A DNA stretch of 24,011 bases. It comes from Byssothecium circinans (lineage: Eukaryota > Ascomycota > Dothideomycetes > Pleosporales > Massarinaceae). Where the stretch lies: NCBI GenBank assembly GCA_010015675.1, contig ML976989.1:514395-538405 (forward strand), in the 5' to 3' direction. The notes beneath the pieces are model-generated. The model worked only from the letters and a program-made list of their open reading frames with translations. It was not told the DNA's origin and did not search any database. This document shows, piece by piece, positions 17,621 through 24,011 of this stretch (its first letter is position 1; every line of letters starts with the position of its first letter). The position numbers were made by a program, and so were the translations under genes.

Positions 17621-20600
17621 GCGTCGCAAACCTTGAGCAGCCGCCTCAGCTGCACTTTCAGCACCCGCCCTCTTCCCCGCCCTTCTCCAGTCCACAATCT
17701 CCAAACGACCCCCGCCCCCAGCCGTCCTTTTCCTCGCCGCCCCCGCCACCCCAGACCTCCGATGATATCGATATGAGCACATCCACTACATTACCGCCGA
17801 CAGGCCAGCCTCACGACCGGGACGATGCAGTCATGCAGGACGGTTTGACAAACGGCGTGGAGCAAGCTGCGAATAGCGCACAGATTGGCGAGCCTCCGAA
17901 CAACATCGCTGTGGAAGTGGCTTCTGTCGCTGCAGACGAGGACGTGATGGATATTGCACCGGATGCTTCACAAGATTTGATTGTGCCCAACGGTACTGCG
18001 AATCCACTTGAAGCGAATGGCATCTCACCAGCCTCACCAGTGGCGCACGACGTGTCCCAATTACCCTCGGGCGACAATGCTGAGGCACAGCCAGCAGCTG
18101 TATGTTCAACTGCAACTACTCGACTCATGATTCTTGCTGACCTGGCGCAGACAAATCCAGACAGTGCCCTTATTAACCCGCCGCCTCCGATCGACCCTTC
18201 TCTAGAACTACCACCTCCGATCAACCCCTCTCTAGAGCCCCCGCCGCCTCCTCCGCCAGTCGAGCCAGTTCGCTCTGATACCGATTCATCAGACGACGAC
18301 GATGGTGTCCAACCGTGGCACCCAATTCAGGAGGATAAGTCTACGCCCGACGACGACGAGCTGAAGGAAATCGAGGCAAATACTGAACATAGTGCTCTGG
18401 ACCATGAGCACTGGGAACAGGCGGCTTTTGCGCCCCTAGAGGATCCCGAGTATACTGCGGGTGCCAGTGGCCGTATCGAGTGGCTTGTGGATGCGTACAA
18501 CGGCACACGCGAAAAACCGAACCGAGATCTGGTTATGAAATCAAAGCCAGTCAACATTGGTGGATATGAATGGCAGATCAAGTTCTACCCAAAGGGCAAC
18601 GATTCGGATTACTTGAGCGTGTATGTTGAATGTCTCAGCGTTCTGGAGAAGGGGTCTAAAAGCAATTACGACGAGACCGACAGCGACAGCTCCCAAGAAA
18701 GCGATGCTATGGTGACTAGTGAAACCAAGTCGGAGTCGCGAGAGCAAGAACCATCGAAACCTACAGAAGCGCCGCGAGAAGCCCAGCACACTCCGCTACC
18801 CTTACTTGGACTGAAAACGGTGCCAAAACGCAAGAGTGTAGCAGCCCAAGTGTCCGTCGTACTGTACAACCCGGGTGAGCCTCGCGTCAACGTCGCGCGG
18901 ACTTGCCTGCACCGATTCTGCTCTGCATCTCCAGACTGGGGGTGGACAAGGTATCATGGACCATATTACGACATTGCCCATCGTGCCCGAGGGCAGCGAC
19001 AAGCCCTACTGCGCGATGACAAACTTGCCTTCACAGGCTACATCCGCGTGGTTGAAGATGAGACCAACTGTCTTTGGGAGCATCCTAGCAGTGACAACAT
19101 ATGGGATAGTTTTGCAATGACTGGACTACAGTCAATGACGTTGGGGAATCCGGGTTCTGGTTCTTCTCCTTCCTCGGGTGGCAATGTGATCTCTGCTATC
19201 GCCCCTTGGATGCTCCTCAAGCCGTTCCGCCAACTTGTGTACAGCGTCCAGAGCCCAAACCCAGAAGATGAGCCCTCTCTACGCCCGAAGCCGCTCGTCC
19301 TTGCGTTGCAGAAGGTTCTGTATTTGCTTCGCACTCGGGTACAGCCTGGGTCAACTTCCGTTGCGCTGGATCCGATCACGAATGCGTTAGAATGGTACGG
19401 CATCGGCGATCGACTATACAAGCTTGATGTTGTGGCTGTCTGGGAGGTGATACGGACAAAGCTTGAGGAAGAGATTCGCGACACGCCTTTTTCGAACGTT
19501 CTCGACGAGTTATGTGGGCCGAAGCGAGACTACAGCACAGGCGTACCAAGCTATCGTGCGCCCGTGGTAGGCGTGGGCAGCATGCAGGAGGCAGTGAACA
19601 AGTCGCTTGATCTGACAGCTTCTATGACCCATCTACCGAAACTTTTGACAATCGAACTAGATCGACAAGCTTTCGACACGATGTCGCGTTCCTATGTTAA
19701 GATTCTGAACAAGGTCTCGCTGGACGATCACATCAAAGTGCGAGGCACCCCATACACGCTCTACGGTTTCGTTGCCCACAAGCAAACGCTGCAATCATAT
19801 GTATACCAGCCAATACTTCGCCCGGAAGGGCCCGGTTCCAAATGGTATAGCTATTCCGACAACCGAGAGGGCAATATGGTAAAGTGCTTAACCAGACGGC
19901 AGGCTATCGACATGCATGAGGGCACAGAGTCCAAGGAGCGGGTGACAGGCAGCGACTCGGTCGCATATATTGTCATGTATATTCGTGACGACGTAAAAGA
20001 CGTGGCGTTCGCTCAGGAGTCTGAGCATTGGAAAGTCCCAAGTCAGATCCAGGAAGACGGCGACGATGATACAGATTCTCAACCAGAGTCAGTTGCGGAG
20101 GGTGAAGCAGAGTCTTTATCAGTTGACGAAGCCCAAAAGGCTACTGAAGATACAACACCACCAGAGGAACGTCAATTTCAAGTCATCGACTCCAGGGCTT
20201 TCCTCGAGCATGAAGGTCCGGGGACGTTTGACGTGTATGGTCTGAAATGGGGATCCAATTATCAAGATTTGATTCACTACGTGCAACTCAAAGCTACAGA
20301 TAGCCACGAGGCGATTCGAGATAAACTTGCTGCGCTTGTCGGGAACATTCAAGATCCTCGACAGCTCAAATTCTGGTTCATCGAGACTAGTAGCGGTTCG
20401 TTTGCGCGGCCGAAGTTGCTCAGCACCGGCAAGATGGAATTCTCCAGCGGATACTATGATCGATATTCCGAGCAGGCTAAGGACGAAAAATTGCGGGACT
20501 TCCCTCAGCATTGGGCATCTCGTCGCATCTGGATACATATCGTGGATGTAAATGACCTTCCAGAGCTTCCAAAAGAAGATCCACACGTCACCTCGGAACC

Positions 20601-21891
20601 CCAAGCTGGGCATATCCAGCAACCATCGGATGCAGCGGTCGTTGCATCCAATGGTGGAGAGAGTGCGCACACCGTAATCGACATTATCGAGCCCATAGTC
20701 GAACCTCTGCAAGACACGCCTATGAGTGAACCGGATGAATCTGAGCCTCCACGATCAAACCCACCAATCTCGGACGTTCCACCTCCAACCACGCTCTGGG
20801 AAAATACACATGGTCACGACACTGCAATGGTCGAGGTAGATGCACGACCTCCATCTGATCCGCCAGCTGTCGATGTCATCATCCCAAATTCCGGCCCAGC
20901 CGACACGGAAATGGGTGGCACTCAAGACGCTCTACCTGTTCCTCCCCCGATACCTGCCGAGATTCCATCGGAGCCAACTCCAGTGCCGGTTGAAGGACGC
21001 CCTCGAACTCCAGAGCCCGTAGTAGAACGACCACGGACGCCCCCGTCGCCTCCGAACGAGGTTTACTTCTTCGTCAAATTCTTCGATGCCGAAAAGCAGC
21101 TACTAGTCCCAAAAGGATCGTTCATCGCCCATTCGTCCGCTAGACTCGAGGCGACAATGATCAAGCTATTAGGCATCCCTCCAGACCAGAAGATCGAGCT
21201 CTATGAAGAGAAGAAGCTGGTATCCCTTCGGTCGCTCAAGGGTCGCAAGTCATTCTCGTCAATGGATCTCGCGAACAACGCACTCATCGTATACACGTAT
21301 CCAATAAGCCCCGAGCAGCGCGAAGCCCTCGCCGACCGCGCAGCCTTCGCCGACCTGCAATCCTTCCTCACCTTCCGCGCCAAAGCCCGCAACTTCCCCG
21401 CCTCGATCAACGGCCACTTCACCCACAACTACTTCTCCTCGCAATACTACAAAGGCGAGTTCAAAAACGGGCACCGCCACGGCCAAGGATACCGCATCTA
21501 CCACAGCGGCGCAACCTACGAAGGCTACTTCCGCCTCTCCCTCCGGCACGGCGATCACGGCCGCTACACATACCAAAACGGCGACACGTACGATGGGCAA
21601 TGGGTTGCCAACCAGCAGCACGGCACCGGCACCTTCACCGAAACCGCCACGGGTAACATGTACATGGGCGGCTGGAAGAACGACAAGAAGTTCGGCGAGG
21701 GCGTTACGCATTGGAAAAATGCGCAGGAGACGGAGCGCTTGTGCCGGATCTGCTGGGAGGAGAGCGCCGACGCGGCGTTTTACGACTGTGGGCATGTCGT
21801 TGCCTGTCTGGTGTGTGCGAGACAGGTGGAGAATTGCCCCGTGTGCAGGAAGAGGGTTCTGAGCGCTATGAAGCTTTATTACGTGGCGTAA
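17617..21891 (+). CDS. MATH + inactive USP7-like + UBL + MORN + RING protein (probable E3 ligase)
   Basis: 1424 codons as one frame (1407 if the in-frame intron 18100-18150 is removed). The frame is open upstream, but 17617 is its first ATG. Order: P/D-rich disordered N-terminus (1-280) with proline runs; MATH-like halves at ~283-345 (GGYEWQIKFYPKGNDSDYLS) and ~404-485, split by an acidic insert; USP-type fold at ~497-805 (TGLQSMTL, LALQKVLYLL, LPKLLTIELDR, KWYSYSDN, AYIVMYIRDD); USP7-type ubiquitin-like/HUBL segments at ~854-988 and ~1148-1264 (EVYFFVKFFDAEKQ, IELYEE); four MORN repeats at ~1268-1368 (YYKGEFKNGHRHGQG and similar); RING at 1376-1410 with C1376, C1379, C1391, H1393, C1397, C1400, C1407, C1410 (C3HC4). 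The USP Cys box is replaced by an S/G-rich loop after T502-L509, and the HGGHY-type His box by QSYVY (726-730), so peptidase activity is not expected. Ligase function is inferred from the complete RING. As I recall, relatives are annotated 'MATH and UCH domain protein'; this is unverified. Confidence 0.85.
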   Translation: MSVANLEQPPQLHFQHPPSSPPFSSPQSPNDPRPQPSFSSPPPPPQTSDDIDMSTSTTLPPTGQPHDRDDAVMQDGLTNGVEQAANSAQIGEPPNNIAVEVASVAADEDVMDIAPDASQDLIVPNGTANPLEANGISPASPVAHDVSQLPSGDNAEAQPAAVCSTATTRLMILADLAQTNPDSALINPPPPIDPSLELPPPINPSLEPPPPPPPVEPVRSDTDSSDDDDGVQPWHPIQEDKSTPDDDELKEIEANTEHSALDHEHWEQAAFAPLEDPEYTAGASGRIEWLVDAYNGTREKPNRDLVMKSKPVNIGGYEWQIKFYPKGNDSDYLSVYVECLSVLEKGSKSNYDETDSDSSQESDAMVTSETKSESREQEPSKPTEAPREAQHTPLPLLGLKTVPKRKSVAAQVSVVLYNPGEPRVNVARTCLHRFCSASPDWGWTRYHGPYYDIAHRARGQRQALLRDDKLAFTGYIRVVEDETNCLWEHPSSDNIWDSFAMTGLQSMTLGNPGSGSSPSSGGNVISAIAPWMLLKPFRQLVYSVQSPNPEDEPSLRPKPLVLALQKVLYLLRTRVQPGSTSVALDPITNALEWYGIGDRLYKLDVVAVWEVIRTKLEEEIRDTPFSNVLDELCGPKRDYSTGVPSYRAPVVGVGSMQEAVNKSLDLTASMTHLPKLLTIELDRQAFDTMSRSYVKILNKVSLDDHIKVRGTPYTLYGFVAHKQTLQSYVYQPILRPEGPGSKWYSYSDNREGNMVKCLTRRQAIDMHEGTESKERVTGSDSVAYIVMYIRDDVKDVAFAQESEHWKVPSQIQEDGDDDTDSQPESVAEGEAESLSVDEAQKATEDTTPPEERQFQVIDSRAFLEHEGPGTFDVYGLKWGSNYQDLIHYVQLKATDSHEAIRDKLAALVGNIQDPRQLKFWFIETSSGSFARPKLLSTGKMEFSSGYYDRYSEQAKDEKLRDFPQHWASRRIWIHIVDVNDLPELPKEDPHVTSEPQAGHIQQPSDAAVVASNGGESAHTVIDIIEPIVEPLQDTPMSEPDESEPPRSNPPISDVPPPTTLWENTHGHDTAMVEVDARPPSDPPAVDVIIPNSGPADTEMGGTQDALPVPPPIPAEIPSEPTPVPVEGRPRTPEPVVERPRTPPSPPNEVYFFVKFFDAEKQLLVPKGSFIAHSSARLEATMIKLLGIPPDQKIELYEEKKLVSLRSLKGRKSFSSMDLANNALIVYTYPISPEQREALADRAAFADLQSFLTFRAKARNFPASINGHFTHNYFSSQYYKGEFKNGHRHGQGYRIYHSGATYEGYFRLSLRHGDHGRYTYQNGDTYDGQWVANQQHGTGTFTETATGNMYMGGWKNDKKFGEGVTHWKNAQETERLCRICWEESADAAFYDCGHVVACLVCARQVENCPVCRKRVLSAMKLYYVA
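18100..18150 (+). other. Probable in-frame 51-bp intron within the MATH/USP/MORN/RING gene
   Basis: GTATGT donor at 18100, TTGCTGACC branch-like sequence near 18134-18142 and acceptor GCGCAG ending at 18150. Length 51 is a multiple of three and the segment has no stop, so it is hidden in a simple open-frame reading. If spliced, ...AEAQPAA joins TNPDSALINPPPP and 17 residues (VCSTATTRLMILADLAQ), hydrophobic and unlike the disordered surroundings, disappear. Confidence 0.6.
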
Positions 21892-22086
21892 ATTTCTGGG
21901 ATGTGCACTGTGATCTTGCACGGCGTAGATATATACCTGGGGTTCTGGGGGAGTAGGAGCAGGAGCAGGAGCAGTGAGGTTTTAGATTGGACCGATCGTA
22001 TCATTCATGGCATATCGGATCAGATTGGAAATGGGATCTGGGATCTGGGAGTTTAGGGTTAGGCGCGTTTCGGTGCCGGGGATTTA

Positions 22087-22108
22087 GGGTGGGTGGGTGG
22101 GTATGGGG
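22087..22108 (+). repeat. G-quadruplex motif with single-base loops
   Basis: Four GGG runs separated by single T residues (22087-22101), then TAT and GGGG (22105-22108). Short loops make this a strong quadruplex candidate; it lies about 200 bp beyond the stop codon of the RING gene. Confidence 0.8.
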
Positions 22109-22138
22109 CGTTGCTTTTGTTCTTTCGGACGCACGGGT

Positions 22139-22170
<32 letters not shown>
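22139..22170 (+). repeat. Poly-G run of 32 bases
   Basis: An uninterrupted G homopolymer after CGGGTGG. Homopolymers of this length are unstable and difficult to sequence, so the exact length may be a technical estimate. Confidence 0.85.
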
Positions 22171-22171
<1 letters not shown>

Positions 22172-22390
22172 TGCGAAGGGTGGAGTACATGGATGTGGGA
22201 TGAGGATGAGGGATGGGGGAAAGGTTTTGGATTCTAAACCCCTCCCCTTCTTTTCATTTCCTCGCTCGCTTCCTCGCTGATATGCCCTTCTTCCATCTCG
22301 GGTCACGGTGCCTTTCTAATATCTTGTTCATGTCGCTCCTTCTCTCCTTCTCTCGACCTTATTTTCGGTGTAATGTACTGTACATGGCAG

Positions 22391-22480
22391 GGTATGGTAT
22401 GGTGTGGTATGGTGTGGTATGGTGTGGTATGGTGTGGTATGGTGTGGTATGGTGTGGTATGGTAGGGTGTGGTGCGATGC
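22391..22480 (+). repeat. 10-bp minisatellite (GGTGTGGTAT)
   Basis: Six perfect GGTGTGGTAT units at 22401-22460, flanked by degenerate half-units (GGTATGGTAT before, GGTAGGGTGT after). The plus strand is entirely G/T/A with no C across the array. Confidence 0.9.
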
Positions 22481-22793
22481 TTGCGCTAGCTAATATATCA
22501 CATGTGGGTAGTAATCCGACGCGTACGTGTTGAACTTCATTTCAATCCATCTAGATACTCTTTTAAATGGGAGTACCGTATTACTGCGTTATGTGAGATT
22601 CGTTACAGCTGTCTTGTCTTGTGGGAGGAATTGAAATAGGGTGGGTAGTTGGGGTTTATTTGCGGGGTGTTTGGTGTGTGAGAAAAACTCTAGTGATATT
22701 GTGGTAGACAATTCAATTTCTCTTATGTCGTATGTTCCAGGTCCAGGTTGTCTGCAAACGTGCCACCTACGTGGCAGAGGCCGACCCTAGCAC

Positions 22794-23024
22794 GCGATTG
22801 AAAAGAATTCCCCGCACACCTTATACTCTCTCGCCAAGTATCACCTACGATAGATAGCACGTCAACTACACTACTTCTAAACTGGATAAAACATAGAAAT
22901 TGTAAAAAGCTAGGCCTACACTTTTTATATGGGAGTAGGAAAATATTAAAAGGGCTTTGCTATATATTGAAAAAAGTTAAAGTGAAGTTTTTTTTTGGTG
23001 TACGGCGAATTGTTTTTCAATCGC
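22794..23024. mobile_element. 231-bp MITE-like element with ~28-bp terminal inverted repeats
   Basis: 22794-22820 and the reverse complement of 22997-23024 align with 24 matches in 28 columns: both start GCGATTGAAAA, then share AATTC, CCG and ACACC. The interior is AT-rich and non-coding. No clear target-site duplication is visible, so the true ends may differ by a few bases, and the superfamily is undetermined. Small size, long terminal repeats and no coding capacity fit a non-autonomous DNA transposon relic. Confidence 0.55.
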
Positions 23025-23525
23025 ATATTGGGAATATTAGGAGCCGTTTTCGGCCAGCCATCTATCACGCAGAACCTTGAACTTTTCCCGATATACGCTG
23101 GTTTTCCTTTCGTGATATTAATTTACTAAACTTTACTATTATTATTACGTAGTTGGCAGGCTGGAAAAGTTGGGGACTGGTTCGTGGTCGTTTGAAGGGT
23201 ACAGGCTTCATGGGGAGCTCCGATAGGGTGCGCTTCTTGGAGGGAAGGGCTGATCTTGATGTCGATGGTTTCGTGATGGGATGATGAAGGGTTAGGGTTC
23301 TTCTCGTTGCAGTCGTTTTTCTGGTACCGTAGGAGGAGGAACGATAGGTCTAGAGAAAAGGTAGACGGGACAGGTGGCAGAGTCATCGAAAAGAAGCTCA
23401 CCAAGCTCTCCACTCCAGTCACGCCTTTCGCGCAGACGGGGTGCGGTCAGAACTGCTGTACAAATGCGACTGAATTAAAGCCTGGATGGGGGCAGCAAGT
23501 TTGGTGAACTAGCAGTTCATCGTTG

Positions 23526-23584
23526 AAGCCCCTCTTTGAAACACACTCCCCAGCCGAGTGGCTGGGCAGACGTCAATGGGGCTT
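23526..23584. repeat. Nested inverted repeat (two perfect 7-bp stems)
   Basis: Outer arms AAGCCCC (23526-23532) and GGGGCTT (23578-23584) enclose inner arms CCCAGCC (23549-23555) and GGCTGGG (23560-23566) with a GAGT loop. It could fold in RNA or be a cruciform. It lacks tRNA B-box sequence, so it is not a tRNA. Confidence 0.45.
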
Positions 23585-23675
23585 ATAAGACAGGTCTTTC
23601 CTACCATCGTGCGTTTGATGTGCCAAACTTAAAGTTCGAGTTCACAATTATCAATCAACGCAATTCGTTCGCATC

Positions 23676-23745
23676 ATAAGCTAGCCTATATAGATTCCGG
23701 CCGCCAGGGGTTTCCGGCCACATCGCCAAATCGGCCACCCCTCAG
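23676..23745 (+). repeat. Terminal inverted repeat of the right transposon, with two CCGGCC palindromes
   Basis: ATAAGCTAGC at 23676-23685, then TTCCGGCCGCC and TTCCGGCCACA with palindrome starts 17 bp apart, then CACCCCTCAG ending at 23745. It aligns in layout with the reverse complement of 421-495. Confidence 0.65.
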
Positions 23746-24011
23746 AAAATCACGCGTTTTCTCTCCACGCAACGCATCAAAATGGATAACCGCGAAATCG
23801 CAATTCAATCAGCTATTAACGATCTTAATGCTGGCATTTACAAAAGCCAGAGAGCAGCTGCAAAGGCCTACGGGATCCCTCGAACAACGTTGCAGGATCG
23901 ATTACACGGTGCAACCAACGCGCGAACCAGCCATCAATGGATGCAGAAATTGACCCCCCTACAAGAGGATTTCCTTGTGGATTGGATCCTCGAAGAGGAC
24001 GCTCGCGCCTG
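23677..24011 (+). mobile_element. 5' end of a second pogo-like transposon (continues beyond the window)
   Basis: The terminal repeat region (23676-23745) is followed by a short leader and the start of a transposase. The outer boundary is likely the TA at 23677-23678 or 23689-23690. The end carries TTCCGGCC twice, 17 bp apart, where the left transposon carries CTGATCAC twice, and it shares CCAGGG, CACCCCTCAGA and AAATC with it. The remainder lies outside the window. Confidence 0.8.
23782..24011 (+). CDS. Pogo-like transposase, N-terminal 76 residues (partial)
   Basis: Starts MDNREIAIQSAINDLNAG and runs off the window without a stop. Residues ~5-45 fit a pipsqueak-type helix-turn-helix (SQRAAAKAYGIPRTTLQDRL), followed from ~50 by the start of a CENP-B-type helix-turn-helix (LTPLQEDFLVDWILEEDARA). 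Both are DNA-binding domains of Tc1/mariner pogo-family transposases, which recognise the terminal repeats and cut out the element through a downstream DDE domain not visible here. Unlike the left copy, this stretch shows no stop or frameshift. ATG 23782 is about 90-105 bp inside the element end, a usual position. The element may be younger than the left one, but the rest of the gene is needed to say so. Confidence 0.85.
   Translation, partial: MDNREIAIQSAINDLNAGIYKSQRAAAKAYGIPRTTLQDRLHGATNARTSHQWMQKLTPLQEDFLVDWILEEDARA

Larger units (their letters stand above)
21892..23676. other. Gene-free 3' flank with repeats and a MITE-like element
   Basis: No supported coding sequence. It holds a G-quadruplex motif, a 32-G run, a 10-bp minisatellite, a small inverted-repeat element and a nested hairpin, each listed separately. 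Telomere-like TTTAGGG/TTAGGG words (22050-22060, 22082-22089, 23290-23297) are isolated, not tandem arrays. From about 22860 to 23150 the DNA is visibly AT-rich. Confidence 0.6.

Noticed and set aside
20119..20712. 197-codon minus-strand frame
   Set aside because: Antisense to the USP7-like UBL region of the RING gene; no features of its own.
22050..22089. Interstitial telomere array
   Set aside because: Only isolated TTAGGG-like words are present, not tandem copies.
22391..22480. CRISPR-like array
   Set aside because: Units are 10 bp, contiguous and without spacers; it is a simple minisatellite in a fungal genome.
23526..23584. tRNA gene
   Set aside because: The 7-bp outer stem suggested an acceptor arm, but there is no B box, no anticodon arm and the length is too short.

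Overview
The window looks like nuclear DNA of a filamentous ascomycete (Pezizomycotina; class not resolved). Evidence for this is the short introns (48-118 bp) with GTAAGT/GTATGT donors and TGCTAAC/TGACTAAC-type branch points, an NLR gene of the fungal NACHT-WD40 kind, long single-exon regulatory genes with low-complexity tails, and pogo-like (Tc1/mariner superfamily) DNA transposons at both edges.

Layout. (1) 1-~495: decayed 3' end of a pogo-like transposon with its terminal inverted repeat. (2) 679-5819 (+): a seven-exon NLR-type gene predicted to encode 1589 aa: an uncharacterised N-terminal module, a SesB-like alpha/beta-hydrolase, a NACHT NTPase and about 12 degenerate WD40 units. (3) 5820-7241: gene-free, with microsatellites and a short direct repeat. 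(4) 7242-13955 (-): one 2237-aa reading frame with two SANT domains, an SNT1/NCoR-SMRT-like corepressor subunit. (5) 13956-15509: shared divergent promoter region. (6) 15510-16710 (+): deoxyhypusine synthase in two exons. (7) 17617-21891 (+): a ~1.4 kb-codon gene whose product reads as MATH, a USP7-like ubiquitin hydrolase fold without its Cys and His boxes, two USP7-type ubiquitin-like domains, four MORN repeats and a C-terminal C3HC4 RING. (8) 21892-23676: gene-free, with G-quadruplex tracts, a 32-G run, a 10-bp minisatellite and a 231-bp MITE-like inverted-repeat element. (9) ~23677-24011: 5' terminus of a second pogo-like transposon and the start of its transposase.

How it fits together. 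SNT1-like, deoxyhypusine synthase and the MATH/USP/MORN/RING gene look like core chromosomal genes (chromatin repression, eIF5A hypusination, ubiquitin signalling). The NLR beside the left transposon is the accessory part, and such genes are commonly involved in fungal allorecognition or innate-immunity-like responses. I see no operon-like relation between genes.

Most worth following up: the apparent inactive-deubiquitinase/RING-ligase fusion (17617-21891); the two transposon termini, which share a layout but carry different palindromic cores; and the NLR hydrolase, whose nucleophile lies on a 60-nt exon between two stop-free introns of length 3n. All homology statements come from reading the sequence and from recall of families; no search was run.
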